From an uncultured Lachnospiraceae bacterium (GTDB lineage Bacteria; Bacillota; Clostridia; Lachnospirales; Lachnospiraceae), in contig CAKRJP010000005.1 in assembly GCA_934351835.1 (NCBI GenBank), positions 62,001 through 126,000 on the forward strand: 64,000 nucleotides of DNA, in the 5' to 3' direction. The position numbers and the translations under genes were made by a program. Of this stretch, positions 1 to 8,051 are shown piece after piece; position 1 is the first letter of the stretch; each line of letters begins with the position of its first letter. The notes beneath the pieces are model-generated. The model was not told where the DNA came from, did no database searches, and saw only the letters and a program-made list of their open reading frames with translations.

Positions 1-231
1 ATAAGTTGATGTATCTAAAAAACTGTACTCTTCGTAAATCTGCTTTGCCTTCACCTCACTGGAACAAACGATGACTTTATAGCGGCAGCCATCGCTCAGT
101 GCATACATCATATGTGATTTTTGCGAATTAACACAGCCCGAAACCTTCATCATCCCAGGTGCATCCATCTTATGCCGGCAGATCTCTTCAAATTCCGCCA
201 GCTCATTTAACGGTCCCAACAAAGCCTGCAT
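1..231 (-). CDS. mfd: Transcription-repair coupling factor Mfd (N-terminal part only)
   Basis: Mfd is the ATP-driven translocase that removes stalled RNA polymerase at DNA lesions and recruits UvrA. Only the first 77 residues are in the window; the rest lies beyond base 1. The start reads MQALLGPLNELAEF, and a stretch with CVNSQKSHMMYALSDG followed by KAKQIYEEYSFLD matches the opening of the UvrB-like domain 1 of Mfd. The ATG is at 231, four bases below the pth stop. The pth-mfd pair is a standard Firmicutes gene order and supports the call. Helicase and RNA-polymerase-interaction motifs cannot be checked here. Confidence 0.85.
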   Translation of the reverse strand, partial: MQALLGPLNELAEFEEICRHKMDAPGMMKVSGCVNSQKSHMMYALSDGCRYKVIVCSSEVKAKQIYEEYSFLDTSTY

Positions 232-235
232 ACTG

Positions 236-817
236 TTACCCCTTCGTCTTTGCCTTTCTGTTATATTCATTCATCGCAGCGTCAATCTCACCTGCAAGGA
301 ATAATTTGATCGCCTCCACAGCGTTTTCATATCCTTCTTCCATGATACTTCTATCTTCTTTTGAAAAATGTCCCAGCACATAATCTGCCAGGTCATATCC
401 TTTTGGTTTTTCTCCTACACCAACTTTGATTCTTGGGAACACATCCGTTCCCAGATGAGAAATAATATTCTTGATTCCATTATGCCCACCGGCACTTCCT
501 TTCTTACGGATTCTAAGTTGTCCCACATCCAGGCTGATATCATCGTAGATCACCAGAAGTTCTGTCTCCGGATCAATCTTATAATAATCCACCAGACCAC
601 GGATACTCTCCCCACTGAGATTCATAAATGTCTGCGGTTTTACCAGAATCACCTTCTGGCCTTCGATTATGCCTTTTCCTATAAATGCGCGGTTTTTCCT
701 TCCTTCTACAGAAATATTATATTTATCTGCTAATGTATCTATGACATCAAATCCAACGTTATGTCTTGTTCCTGCATACTGTTCGGTTGGATTTCCAAGT
801 CCTGCTATAATATACAT
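236..817 (-). CDS. pth: Peptidyl-tRNA hydrolase
   Basis: Cleaves peptidyl-tRNA released by drop-off, recycling tRNA in the cytoplasm. At 193 residues it is the usual Pth length. It starts MYIIAGLGNPTEQY and has GTRHNVGFDVID with the catalytic His near residue 19, the conserved FMNLSGES block, YDDISLDVGQLRIR with the conserved Asp, and SAGGHNGIKNI. A GAGGTGAGGA ribosome site precedes the ATG. It is followed directly by mfd, so the two are probably co-transcribed from the sigma-A-like promoter at 849-877. Confidence 0.95.
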   Translation of the reverse strand: MYIIAGLGNPTEQYAGTRHNVGFDVIDTLADKYNISVEGRKNRAFIGKGIIEGQKVILVKPQTFMNLSGESIRGLVDYYKIDPETELLVIYDDISLDVGQLRIRKKGSAGGHNGIKNIISHLGTDVFPRIKVGVGEKPKGYDLADYVLGHFSKEDRSIMEEGYENAVEAIKLFLAGEIDAAMNEYNRKAKTKG

Positions 818-848
818 CTATCCTCACCTCTTCTTTTATTTCCTATCC

Positions 849-877
849 ATTTTACAAGAATCCTTTCTTTTTGTCAT
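849..877 (-). promoter_or_regulatory. Sigma-A-type promoter for pth-mfd
   Basis: Read on the minus strand: -35 ATGACA (877-872), a 17-base spacer, -10 TAAAAT (854-849). It lies about 30 bases ahead of the pth start. Predicted from consensus only. Confidence 0.5.
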
Positions 878-891
878 CCAAAATAAGATGC

Positions 892-918
892 ATAATTTAC
901 GTTTTTTCATCATACATT
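892..918 (+). promoter_or_regulatory. Candidate sigma-E sporulation promoter
   Basis: On the plus strand, ATA (892-894), 16 bases, then CATACATT (911-918). This fits the ATA-N16-CATACAnT core known for SigE of Bacillus. It lies 40 bases ahead of the gene at 959. An AT-rich region can produce such a match by chance. Confidence 0.4.
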
Positions 919-958
919 ATAAAAAATAAAGTTTTCATCCACAATATAGGAGGTCATT

Positions 959-1390
959 ATGGGATCCAGAACCAAAATTGTTGTACTACACATGAAAGAA
1001 ATCATTTATACAGCGGTCTTTGCCGCACTGGCTGTCATATTGATACTGCTGCTTGTGTTTATGTTTCATCCAGGACAAAAAAACAATACACAGACAACCC
1101 AAAAATATACTCCCGGCACTTACACTTCTACTGTCACTCTAAATAACAATGACCTGGAAATAGAAGTTTCTGTCGATGAGTCCCATATAAATTCTATACG
1201 TTTTTCAAATCTGGATGAATCTGTTACAACAATGTACCCTCTCATCCAGCCGGCAATTGAGGATATTGCCGAACAAATCTACGATTCCCAGTCTCTGGAG
1301 AATATTCAATATTCTTCCGATAGTCCTTACACATCTCAAGTAATCTTTCATGCAATCAAGGACGCACTGGATAAGGCAAAAATATCGTAA
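959..1390 (+). CDS. Membrane-anchored FMN_bind-like protein
   Basis: A 143-residue protein of unknown role. Residues about 12-36 form one membrane segment. The outer part begins YTPGTYTSTVTLNNNDLEIEV and ends SDSPYTSQVIFHAIKDAL. This resembles the start and end of FMN_bind domains (GTYTG... and SGATYTSNAI...KDAL). In classical members a Thr in the SGAT motif carries covalent FMN; here the motif is SDSP, so flavinylation by that route looks lost. The ribosome site AGGAGG precedes the ATG. A SigE-like promoter lies upstream and a shared terminator downstream. Family assignment is by eye and moderate. Confidence 0.6.
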   Translation: MGSRTKIVVLHMKEIIYTAVFAALAVILILLLVFMFHPGQKNNTQTTQKYTPGTYTSTVTLNNNDLEIEVSVDESHINSIRFSNLDESVTTMYPLIQPAIEDIAEQIYDSQSLENIQYSSDSPYTSQVIFHAIKDALDKAKIS

Positions 1391-1434
1391 CTGTGCAATA
1401 ACAAATATGTTCCGGACCATTAATATATCCGGAC

Positions 1435-1487
1435 AAAAATAACAGAATCTGCCGCCCGTCATGGGCTGGACAGATTCTGTTATTTTT
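1435..1487. terminator. Bidirectional terminator
   Basis: A 17-bp perfect inverted repeat (arms 1435-1451 and 1471-1487) bounded by A and T runs, with a small GCCC/GGGC inner stem. It sits between converging genes (959 plus, 1519 minus) and works in both directions. Confidence 0.9.
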
Positions 1488-1518
1488 CCCTTCATTATGT
1501 TCTGTATGACATCCGGAA

Positions 1519-1782
1519 TTATCCTTCCACGATCAGATATCTTCCATCTGAGATTGCGAATACTTCTGATGCATCTTCTAACTCTTCTGCTGACATACCT
1601 TCAACATCCAGACCTTCTTCTTCCAGATATTCTTTTACTTCCGCAATGCTGTCAACAATAACTGCCATGCAGTCCTCCAAAAATGCTTCTGCTTCTTCCA
1701 AAGTCTCTGCTACTGGTTCATCAAATAATCTGCCCTGATCTCTGAGAAAAGTCTTCAGACATTCTTCATCATACTCATACAT
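1519..1782 (-). CDS. Small acidic protein of unknown function
   Basis: An 87-residue, very acidic protein starting MYEYDEECLKTFLRDQ. It is mostly helical in character, with Glu-rich stretches (ETLEEAEAFLEDC, EVKEYLEEEG) and a short C-terminal strand-like end SDGRYLIVEG. No membrane segment, signal peptide or known motif is visible. The AAGGAGG site precedes the ATG at good distance. It lies 21 bases after the HAD hydrolase stop and is probably in the same transcript, ending at the terminator 1435-1487. I do not recognise the family. Confidence 0.7.
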   Translation of the reverse strand: MYEYDEECLKTFLRDQGRLFDEPVAETLEEAEAFLEDCMAVIVDSIAEVKEYLEEEGLDVEGMSAEELEDASEVFAISDGRYLIVEG

Positions 1783-1803
1783 TGCACAACCCTCCTTATC
1801 GCT

Positions 1804-2454
1804 TTATATAAACTGCAACAGTTCTTCCGGTCGATCGATCATATCTACCGCCCCTGCAGCTATTAACACATCTTTTGTACGAAATCCCCACAATACACTT
1901 ATGGTCTTCACACCTGCATTATGACCGGTGCGCACATCTACTTCTGAATCCCCGATATAAAGGCATTCATCCTTCTCTACATCCAGCTTCTCAAGCAAAC
2001 GAAAAACTCCTGTCGGATCCGGTTTCTTCGGAACTGTATCCATCTGTCCCTGCGCATAGTCAAACACACCTGCACCAAAAATCTCTTCAACTACTTTCAC
2101 AGTCTGTTTATGTGGCTTATTCGATAATACACCCAGCTTTACATCTCTTGCCTTCAATGCCTCAATCATTGAAAGAATACCTTCATACGGTTCTACAAGA
2201 TATGTACAGTTCTTATCAAATATACGTCCATATATTTCCATTCCCTCTTCTATCCGCGCCACATTCCCTTCTCCGGTCCTTAAAAGTGCGCGTTCCATCA
2301 GACATCTGGCTCCATCTCCCACATATTGTCTGCATTCCTCTCTCGTTATCCCCGAAAGTCCCATCTCTTCCAGTGTCTTATTCACTGAATAATGAAGAGA
2401 ATCCAATGTTGCAGTCAATGTTCCATCCAAATCAAATATACAAGCTTTTATCAT
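1804..2454 (-). CDS. HAD-superfamily hydrolase, phosphoglycolate phosphatase-like
   Basis: A 216-residue cytoplasmic phosphatase of the HAD-IA subfamily. Motif I is DLDGTLTATLDS near residues 8-19, with the nucleophile and acid Asp in place; motif II is LSNKPH; the Lys region reads KKPDPTGV; motif IV is GDSEVD. A helical cap lies between motif I and II. Substrate is not decided by sequence: Gph-like phosphoglycolate phosphatase and PpaX-like pyrophosphatase are both possible. The gene is preceded by AGGAGG and by a sigma-A-like promoter at 2476-2504. Confidence 0.85.
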   Translation of the reverse strand: MIKACIFDLDGTLTATLDSLHYSVNKTLEEMGLSGITREECRQYVGDGARCLMERALLRTGEGNVARIEEGMEIYGRIFDKNCTYLVEPYEGILSMIEALKARDVKLGVLSNKPHKQTVKVVEEIFGAGVFDYAQGQMDTVPKKPDPTGVFRLLEKLDVEKDECLYIGDSEVDVRTGHNAGVKTISVLWGFRTKDVLIAAGAVDMIDRPEELLQFI

Positions 2455-2475
2455 CGTATCTGCCTCCTACGCATA

Positions 2476-2504
2476 ATCATAGTATGCGTTTACCAAAAAT
2501 GCAA
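2476..2504 (-). promoter_or_regulatory. Sigma-A-type promoter with overlapping dyad, HAD gene
   Basis: Minus strand: -35 TTGCAT (2504-2499), 17 bases, -10 TATGAT (2481-2476). A perfect 7-bp inverted repeat, ACGCATA at 2469-2475 and TATGCGT at 2483-2489, surrounds the -10, a layout suited to a repressor site. Confidence 0.5.
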
Positions 2505-2560
2505 TAGCAAATATCGCAAATTGTCAAGGTCCATTATTTTATTAAATTTTCTCCTGATAC

Positions 2561-2593
2561 GCATACGTTTTCTTCTGTCTGAGAATCATTCTA
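2561..2593 (+). promoter_or_regulatory. Possible forespore (SigF/SigG) promoter for sigG
   Basis: GCATA at 2561-2565 fits the -35 of SigF/SigG promoters and CATTCTA at 2587-2593 fits the SigG -10 (CATWHTA). The 21-base gap is longer than the usual 17-18, so this is tentative. Confidence 0.25.
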
Positions 2594-2634
2594 CTAGACA
2601 AATTAATCAAAACACTTCCAGGAGGTTCTTTATT

Positions 2635-3411
2635 ATGGCACAGGGAAAAGTAGAAATCTGTGGGGTCAATACTTCCAGACTTCCAATCTTAAACGACGAA
2701 GAAAAGGCAGCACTGTTCATCCGGATCAAAGCAGGGGACCAGGCAGCAAAAGAAGAATATATCAAGGGAAATCTGAGGCTTGTACTCAGTGTCATACGCA
2801 GGTTTCATTCCAGCGGTGAAAATCCTGATGATCTTTTTCAGATTGGGTGCATCGGACTCATCAAGGCAATTAATAATTTTAATACGGAATTAGATGTAAA
2901 ATTTTCCACCTACGCTGTTCCCATGATCATCGGTGAAATCAGACGCTACATGAGGGATAACAGCAGCATCCGCGTCAGCCGTTCTTTGAGAGACACAGCA
3001 TACAAAGCAATCTATGCCAAGGAAAACTACATCAAACAGCATTTAAAGGAACCTACAGTACAGGAAATTGCCGAGGAAATTGGCATTTCCAAAGAAGATA
3101 TTGTATTCGCTCTGGACGCCATCCAAATTCCCATGAGCCTCCAGGAGCCCGTCTATAATGATGGTGGGGATGCACTCTATGTCATGGATCAATTGAGTGA
3201 TTCAAAAAACAAAGAAGAAAAATGGGTAGAGGACCTGTCTTTGGAAGCTGCTATGAACCGACTCGGAGAACGAGAACGCTACATCATTAAATTACGGTTT
3301 TTCGAAGGGAAAACTCAGATGGAAGTTGCAGATGAGATTCATATCTCCCAGGCACAAGTTAGCAGACTAGAGAAAAATGCATTGCATGCTATGAAAGAAT
3401 ATCTGGATTAA
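2635..3411 (+). CDS. sigG: RNA polymerase sporulation sigma factor SigG
   Basis: Late forespore-specific sigma factor of the sigma-70 family, 258 residues. It begins MAQGKVEICGVNTSRLPILN, and the KVEICGVNTS block is typical of SigG. Region 2 has NLRLVLSVIRRF, DDLFQIGCIGLIKAI and KFSTYAVPMIIGEIRR; region 3 lies in the middle; region 4 has RERYIIKLRFFEGKTQ and ISQAQVSRLEK. The start was chosen at 2635 because AGGAGG lies nine bases ahead; in-frame codons further upstream give no family similarity. It is isolated from sigE here, on the opposite strand. A strong terminator follows. Confidence 0.93.
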   Translation: MAQGKVEICGVNTSRLPILNDEEKAALFIRIKAGDQAAKEEYIKGNLRLVLSVIRRFHSSGENPDDLFQIGCIGLIKAINNFNTELDVKFSTYAVPMIIGEIRRYMRDNSSIRVSRSLRDTAYKAIYAKENYIKQHLKEPTVQEIAEEIGISKEDIVFALDAIQIPMSLQEPVYNDGGDALYVMDQLSDSKNKEEKWVEDLSLEAAMNRLGERERYIIKLRFFEGKTQMEVADEIHISQAQVSRLEKNALHAMKEYLD

Positions 3412-3413
3412 AA

Positions 3414-3447
3414 GAAGAACCTGCCAATGACAGGTTCTTCTCCCTTT
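3414..3447. terminator. Bidirectional terminator after sigG
   Basis: 10-bp perfect stem GAAGAACCTG (3414-3423) and CAGGTTCTTC (3431-3440) with a 7-base loop and a T run. It lies between converging sigG and the metallohydrolase gene at 3488. Confidence 0.85.
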
Positions 3448-3487
3448 TATATCTTCCTATGATCTTTTCACATTTCATATACAGACA

Positions 3488-5095
3488 CTATCTTGCCCAC
3501 TTATCTGCCAGATTCTGAATCTGAGTCTCAAACTTAGCCAGATCTTTATTAGATAATCCTTCATTCTGATATACGACCTCCAGAAGTCTCTTAGCTGCTG
3601 CAACCACACGTTCAAATGCTGCCACAGCTCTTGATCTTGCAGGTTTTTCCACTGCTTTCTTCGGAGTTTTCACGCCTTCTGTCAGTATCTCATCGGTAGC
3701 AAGATCTACACTGCCACCAGAATACGGTGCAAATGCCGGACATCCAATCGTATCCTCTACCAACTGTGCAAAAGAATCGGTCACCTGATCCTCCCCATGC
3801 ACCACGATAACTCTCTCAGGTTTAGTTTCAAAGCCTTTTAACCAGCCTAACAGGCCATTCATATCTGCATGACCGCTGATTCCTTTCATTGTCTCAATAT
3901 GTGCATTTACTGTGATATTTTCACCGAATAACTTTACGCACTCTGCACCTTCGATCAATTTACGTCCCAGCGTTCCCACTGCCTGATATCCCACAAAACA
4001 AATTGTACATTCCGGTCTCCACAAATTGTGTTTCAGGTGATGTCTGATACGTCCTGCTTCACACATACCGGAAGCTGATATAATAACTTTCGACTTCGGG
4101 TCAAAGTTGATTGCTCTGGAATCTTCACTGGTCACAGATAATTTAAGTCCCGGAAATACCAACGGGTTGATTCCCTCTTCCACCAGTTTCATTGCATCTT
4201 CATCAAAACAGGATTTGACATTCTTATTAAATACCTGTGTTGCTTCGATTGCCAGCGGACTATCTACATACACTTCAAATTCCGGATATTCCGGCACCAG
4301 ATTCTTCTCTTTAATCTCACGGATAAAATACAAAATCTCCTGGGTACGTCCCACTGCAAACGAAGGAATAACTACATTTCCACCCTTGGCAAATGTCTCT
4401 CGCAAAATCCTCGCAAATTCTTTGACATAATCCGGTCGGTCGATTCCGTGCGTTCGGTCACCATATGTGGATTCAATCACTACATAGTCTGCTTCTTTTA
4501 CTTTCTGCGGATTTTTGATAATTGGTTGGTTCGTATTCCCCACATCCCCGGAAAATACGATCTTTTTCGATATATTTTCTTCCGTAATCCAAACTTCAAT
4601 ACTTGCAGATCCGAGTAAATGTCCCATATCATTGAAACGCACTTCTATGCCGTCACAAAGTGTAATCTTCTGATTATAATCAATCGGAGCAAGGAGTTTT
4701 ATCGCAGCCTCCGCATCTGCCATCATGTAAAGCGGTTCATACGTTTCTTCACCACTTCGTTTTGCTTTACGATTTCTCCATTCTGCCTCAAATTCCTGAA
4801 TGTGTGCACTGTCACGCAGCATAATTGCACAGAGATCAGATGTTGCAAATGTTGTTACAATTTCTCCGGAAAATCCCTGTTTACAAAGAAGTGGTAACTT
4901 TCCAGAATGATCAATATGTGCATGTGTAAGTAACACATAATCAATCTCTCCGGCACTTACCGGAATCTCCTGATTCTCGTACAGATCCGGGCCCTGTTCC
5001 ATGCCGCAGTCAATCAGAATATTCTTTCCGCATGCTTCTAACAAATGACAACTTCCCGTCACTTCATGGGTTGCGCCTATACAAGTCAGTTTCAT
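3488..5095 (-). CDS. Metallo-beta-lactamase/beta-CASP RNA-processing hydrolase
   Basis: A 535-residue putative ribonuclease of the CPSF/Ysh1-like branch of the MBL fold. The zinc motif HAHIDHSGKLPLL is near residues 58-70. Further metal ligands fit MGHLLGSASIEV and FSGDVGN, and the beta-CASP domain has ESTYGDR, VVIPSFAVGRTQEILY and SASGMCEAGRIRHHL. The final HGE near VVVHGEDQ closes the site. A basic C-terminal extension from about residue 465 (TPKKAVEKPARSRA) is outside the core and could bind RNA. It lies alone downstream of sigE with its own ribosome site (AAGGAG). Substrate is unknown. Confidence 0.85.
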   Translation of the reverse strand: MKLTCIGATHEVTGSCHLLEACGKNILIDCGMEQGPDLYENQEIPVSAGEIDYVLLTHAHIDHSGKLPLLCKQGFSGEIVTTFATSDLCAIMLRDSAHIQEFEAEWRNRKAKRSGEETYEPLYMMADAEAAIKLLAPIDYNQKITLCDGIEVRFNDMGHLLGSASIEVWITEENISKKIVFSGDVGNTNQPIIKNPQKVKEADYVVIESTYGDRTHGIDRPDYVKEFARILRETFAKGGNVVIPSFAVGRTQEILYFIREIKEKNLVPEYPEFEVYVDSPLAIEATQVFNKNVKSCFDEDAMKLVEEGINPLVFPGLKLSVTSEDSRAINFDPKSKVIISASGMCEAGRIRHHLKHNLWRPECTICFVGYQAVGTLGRKLIEGAECVKLFGENITVNAHIETMKGISGHADMNGLLGWLKGFETKPERVIVVHGEDQVTDSFAQLVEDTIGCPAFAPYSGGSVDLATDEILTEGVKTPKKAVEKPARSRAVAAFERVVAAAKRLLEVVYQNEGLSNKDLAKFETQIQNLADKWAR

Positions 5096-5165
5096 ACAAC
5101 CAACTCCTTCTTTTTTCTTTCATTTTATCACTTTGACGAATAAGTTGCCATATTCAAAAATAATT

Positions 5166-5906
5166 TTATGAGTATTTTACAATTTCCCGTTTTAATCTCT
5201 GCATAATCTTCTTTTCCAGCCTGGATATGTAAGATTGCGAAATTCCGAGAATATCAGCGACTTCCTTCTGCGTCTTTTCTTCTCCGTCCGGAGTTTCCAG
5301 ACCATACCGCATCTGAATGATCATTCTCTCGCGACTGCTCAGACGACTGATTGCCTTTAGAAGTACCTTCTTCTCTGCCTCACTTTCCAGATCTTTATAA
5401 ATGGTATCTTCTTCAGTTCCCAGAATATCTGATAGTAACAATTCATTCCCATCCCAGTCTACATTCAATGGTTCATCGATAGACACTTCCATTTTTGTCT
5501 TATTATTACGTCTCAGATACATCAGGATTTCATTCTCAATACACCGGGACGCATAGGTAGCCAGCTTTATATTTTTCCCTGGATTAAAGGTATTTATCGC
5601 CTTTATCAAACCTATTGTCCCAATGGAGATCAGATCCTCCACCCCTACCCCTGTATTGTCAAATTTCTTTGCTATGTACACCACCAGGCGGAGATTATGT
5701 TCGATCAAAATTTTTCTGGACCACTCTGCATCCTCTTTTTCCAGTCCCTGGATGGCTTTCGTTTCTTCCTTCGCATTTAGCGGTGCAGGAAGAATATCTG
5801 AACCTCCGATATAATGAACATCTTTCTGGTTTGGGAACAAAAATGTCCGGATATCCGGAATTACTCTGAATTTAAACTGATTTGATACTGAATGTTTTAT
5901 AACCAT
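5166..5906 (-). CDS. sigE: RNA polymerase sporulation sigma factor SigE
   Basis: Mother-cell early sigma factor, made as an inactive precursor and cleaved by SpoIIGA. The protein has 246 residues from the chosen start. The first ~30 residues (MVIKHSVSNQFKFRV...) form the pro-region; VHYIGGSDILPAPL opens the mature part. Region 2 has NLRLVVYIAKKF, ATYASRCIENEILMYLRR, and region 4 has GISQSYISRLEK. An ATG 30 bases upstream (5936) is open but has no ribosome site, whereas AAGGAG at 5920-5915 sits eight bases before the ATG at 5906, which decides the start. It follows spoIIGA by 43 bases, the classic spoIIG operon. Confidence 0.95.
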   Translation of the reverse strand: MVIKHSVSNQFKFRVIPDIRTFLFPNQKDVHYIGGSDILPAPLNAKEETKAIQGLEKEDAEWSRKILIEHNLRLVVYIAKKFDNTGVGVEDLISIGTIGLIKAINTFNPGKNIKLATYASRCIENEILMYLRRNNKTKMEVSIDEPLNVDWDGNELLLSDILGTEEDTIYKDLESEAEKKVLLKAISRLSSRERMIIQMRYGLETPDGEEKTQKEVADILGISQSYISRLEKKIMQRLKREIVKYS

Positions 5907-5949
5907 GGCAACGGCTCCTTCGATTTTATTTTTCATATTTCGGAGATTT

Positions 5950-6732
5950 TTATCTCAAATCTTCCGGATTCAGAATGATCCTGTATTCTTCTTCGCTGAT
6001 TGGTTCCTCGCTGATCGCAACCATTGGTCTCTCAATCCACACTTTTTTCTTTTTCAAAATCCACATACCATCCAGGGAAACAAGTGGCATCAGTCCCTCG
6101 TTTTTTCCAATTGAATGATACGGAATATATCTCACTTTCCTCAGGAAGTCGGATGAAAATAGTTTCCCAGCTATTTCTGCATCTATAATATGCACTGGTT
6201 TTTTGGTCACAGAGTCTCTCAGACAATTTCCTGTATCGATCAACGCCTGCACTTTTTCCATATGTCCGTCTTTACTTAAGATTACCTGACAGTGTCTTTC
6301 TTTCTGCCTGAATAAACATTCCAGAAAACTTACTATGCCAGACACCACATAATAGCTGATGATTGCTATCATAAAAAACAAACTGCCGATTCTGATATAT
6401 TGTTCCAAAAAAGCAAAAACGCCTCCCACCAGGAAACTACTGAAATACAGACAGATCCATGTCTTTATAAGTTCCCGGCCCACACCTGTTCCAAGTCCAA
6501 TCTGAATCATCGTAAAACTCACAGGAATATGAAATAGCAAAAGCTTCATCCACGAAACAGGAATCGGCAATACGAGGATCAGGCATGTAAGCACTGCACC
6601 TGCCATGGCTCCTAGGTACAACCGCTTATAAGAACTATCTGAACCAGTTACTTTTCTGGTGATCAGAAGTATGATGGCATCCATCATAAAATTCACCATA
6701 AAAAATACGTCTATGTACAGTTCATAGTGCAT
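5950..6732 (-). CDS. spoIIGA: Sigma-E processing peptidase SpoIIGA
   Basis: Membrane aspartic protease in the mother-cell septal membrane that removes the SigE pro-sequence in response to SpoIIR from the forespore. Of 260 residues, the N-terminal half has about five membrane helices (from YIDVFFMVNFMMDAIILL onward). The cytoplasmic C-terminal half carries the catalytic motif ALIDTGNCLRD, with the Asp of DTGN. Length and order with sigE match the family. The ribosome site reads AGAAGGTGAAGG. A Spo0A-type promoter lies upstream. Confidence 0.95.
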   Translation of the reverse strand: MHYELYIDVFFMVNFMMDAIILLITRKVTGSDSSYKRLYLGAMAGAVLTCLILVLPIPVSWMKLLLFHIPVSFTMIQIGLGTGVGRELIKTWICLYFSSFLVGGVFAFLEQYIRIGSLFFMIAIISYYVVSGIVSFLECLFRQKERHCQVILSKDGHMEKVQALIDTGNCLRDSVTKKPVHIIDAEIAGKLFSSDFLRKVRYIPYHSIGKNEGLMPLVSLDGMWILKKKKVWIERPMVAISEEPISEEEYRIILNPEDLR

Positions 6733-6763
6733 CCTTCACCTTCTTTCTCCTGTGAACATATTT

Positions 6764-6796
6764 ATTATAGAAAAACAGAGAGAAGAATTTTGTCAG
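6764..6796 (-). promoter_or_regulatory. spoIIG promoter, long-spaced sigma-A type
   Basis: Minus strand: -35 CTGACA (6796-6791), a 21-base spacer, -10 TATAAT (6769-6764). The spacing is too long for unaided sigma-A. In Bacillus subtilis the spoIIG promoter likewise has about 22 bases between the two elements and depends on Spo0A. Together with the boxes at 6823-6838 this points to the same control. Confidence 0.7.
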
Positions 6797-6822
6797 ATAC
6801 TGATAGGGATTTACTTTTTTCT

Positions 6823-6838
6823 TTCGACAATTTCGACG
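6823..6838 (-). promoter_or_regulatory. Tandem Spo0A boxes
   Basis: Two direct repeats on the minus strand, CGTCGAA (6838-6832) and TGTCGAA (6829-6823), nine bases apart. TGTCGAA is the Spo0A box core. They lie about 65-80 bases ahead of the expected transcription start of spoIIGA. Confidence 0.7.
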
Positions 6839-6867
6839 TTATAAGAATATAAAAGAAAATATAAAAA

Positions 6868-6913
6868 GAAAGAGAAAAACATATTGAAGTGCATTCTCAT
6901 GTTTTTCTCTTTC
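6868..6913 (-). terminator. Terminator after trpS
   Basis: 15-bp perfect inverted repeat, arms 6868-6882 and 6899-6913, followed on the minus strand by a T-rich stretch. Confidence 0.85.
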
Positions 6914-6944
6914 CTAATATCATTATTAAAAATATGCAATTTAA

Positions 6945-8006
6945 CTATTTTAACAGATTGTCATTCTCGAAATAATCAATACGCATTGCACGGCGTACAT
7001 CCGCCAATGTATCGGCTGCTGTCTCTCTCGCTCTCTCACTGCCTGATTTCAAAATATCATAAACTTCCGGCAGACGTCCTTCCCACATCTCACGACGTTC
7101 ACGGATTGGAGTAAGTTCCGACTGCATTACATTATTTAAGAACTTCTTCACCTTAACATCACCAAGTCCGCCACGTCTATAGTGATCTTTTAACTCGTCC
7201 AGATTCTGGTAATCCGGCAGGAACTCTTCGAAATGTTCCGGTCTTGAAAATGCATCCAGATAAATAAATACCGGGTTGCCTTCTACTTTACCAGGATCTT
7301 CCACACGAAGATGGTTCGGATCTGTAAACATAGACATTACCTTTGTCTTGATCGTCTTCGAATCGTCTGACAGATAAATACAGTTTCCAAGAGATTTACT
7401 CATCTTGGCCTTTCCATCAATACCCGGAAGTCTTAAGCAGGCCTGGTTCTGCGGAAGTACAATCTTCGGATCTGTCAGTGTCTCTCCATATACACTATTG
7501 AACTTATGCACGATCTCCTTGCATTGCTCAATCATCGGCATCTGATCTTCTCCAACCGGCACTTCTGTCGCGCGGAATGCTGTAATATCTGCTGCCTGAC
7601 TGATTGGATAGCAGAAAAATCCTACCGGAATGCTTGCCTCAAAATTACGCATCTTAATTTCGGATTTAACCGTAGGATTTCTCTGTACACGGGCAACAGT
7701 TACCAGGTTCATATAATAGAATGTAAGTTCTGTAAGCTCCGGTACCATTGACTGAATAAAAATCGTAGATTTCTCCGGATCAAGTCCACACGCCAGATAA
7801 TCAAGTGCTACCTGCATGATATTCTGGCGGACTTTCTCCGGATGCTCTGCATTATCTGTCAATGCCTGTGCATCTGCGATCATAATATAAATCTCATCAT
7901 ACTGTCCTGAGTTCTGTAATCTCACACGTTCTTTTAAAGATCCTACATAGTGTCCCACATGCAGGTGTCCTGTCGGGCGGTCACCCGTTAATATTACTTT
8001 TTTCAT
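6945..8006 (-). CDS. trpS: Tryptophanyl-tRNA synthetase
   Basis: Class I aminoacyl-tRNA synthetase charging tRNA-Trp. It has 353 residues, near the usual bacterial length. The nucleotide-binding HIGH-like motif is PTGHLHVGHYVGSL near residues 11-24, and the KMSKS loop is KMSKSLGN. The start has AAAGGAG six to seven bases upstream. No T-box leader is visible: only about 70 bases separate it from ftsZ, and those are taken by a hairpin. Expression may therefore depend on read-through from ftsZ or an unseen promoter. Confidence 0.95.
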   Translation of the reverse strand: MKKVILTGDRPTGHLHVGHYVGSLKERVRLQNSGQYDEIYIMIADAQALTDNAEHPEKVRQNIMQVALDYLACGLDPEKSTIFIQSMVPELTELTFYYMNLVTVARVQRNPTVKSEIKMRNFEASIPVGFFCYPISQAADITAFRATEVPVGEDQMPMIEQCKEIVHKFNSVYGETLTDPKIVLPQNQACLRLPGIDGKAKMSKSLGNCIYLSDDSKTIKTKVMSMFTDPNHLRVEDPGKVEGNPVFIYLDAFSRPEHFEEFLPDYQNLDELKDHYRRGGLGDVKVKKFLNNVMQSELTPIRERREMWEGRLPEVYDILKSGSERARETAADTLADVRRAMRIDYFENDNLLK

Positions 8007-8025
8007 CTTCTACTCCTTTAAACAA

Positions 8026-8051
8026 GGACCAGACAGTTCACTGCCTGGTCC
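8026..8051 (-). terminator. Hairpin between ftsZ and trpS
   Basis: An 11-bp stem with one mismatch and a four-base loop (arms 8026-8036 and 8041-8051). The T run on the minus strand is short, so termination may be partial and trpS may be reached by read-through. Confidence 0.5.

Noticed and set aside
1875..2507. 210-codon plus-strand open frame opposite the HAD gene
   Set aside because: Antisense to a clear HAD hydrolase; composition is not protein-like.
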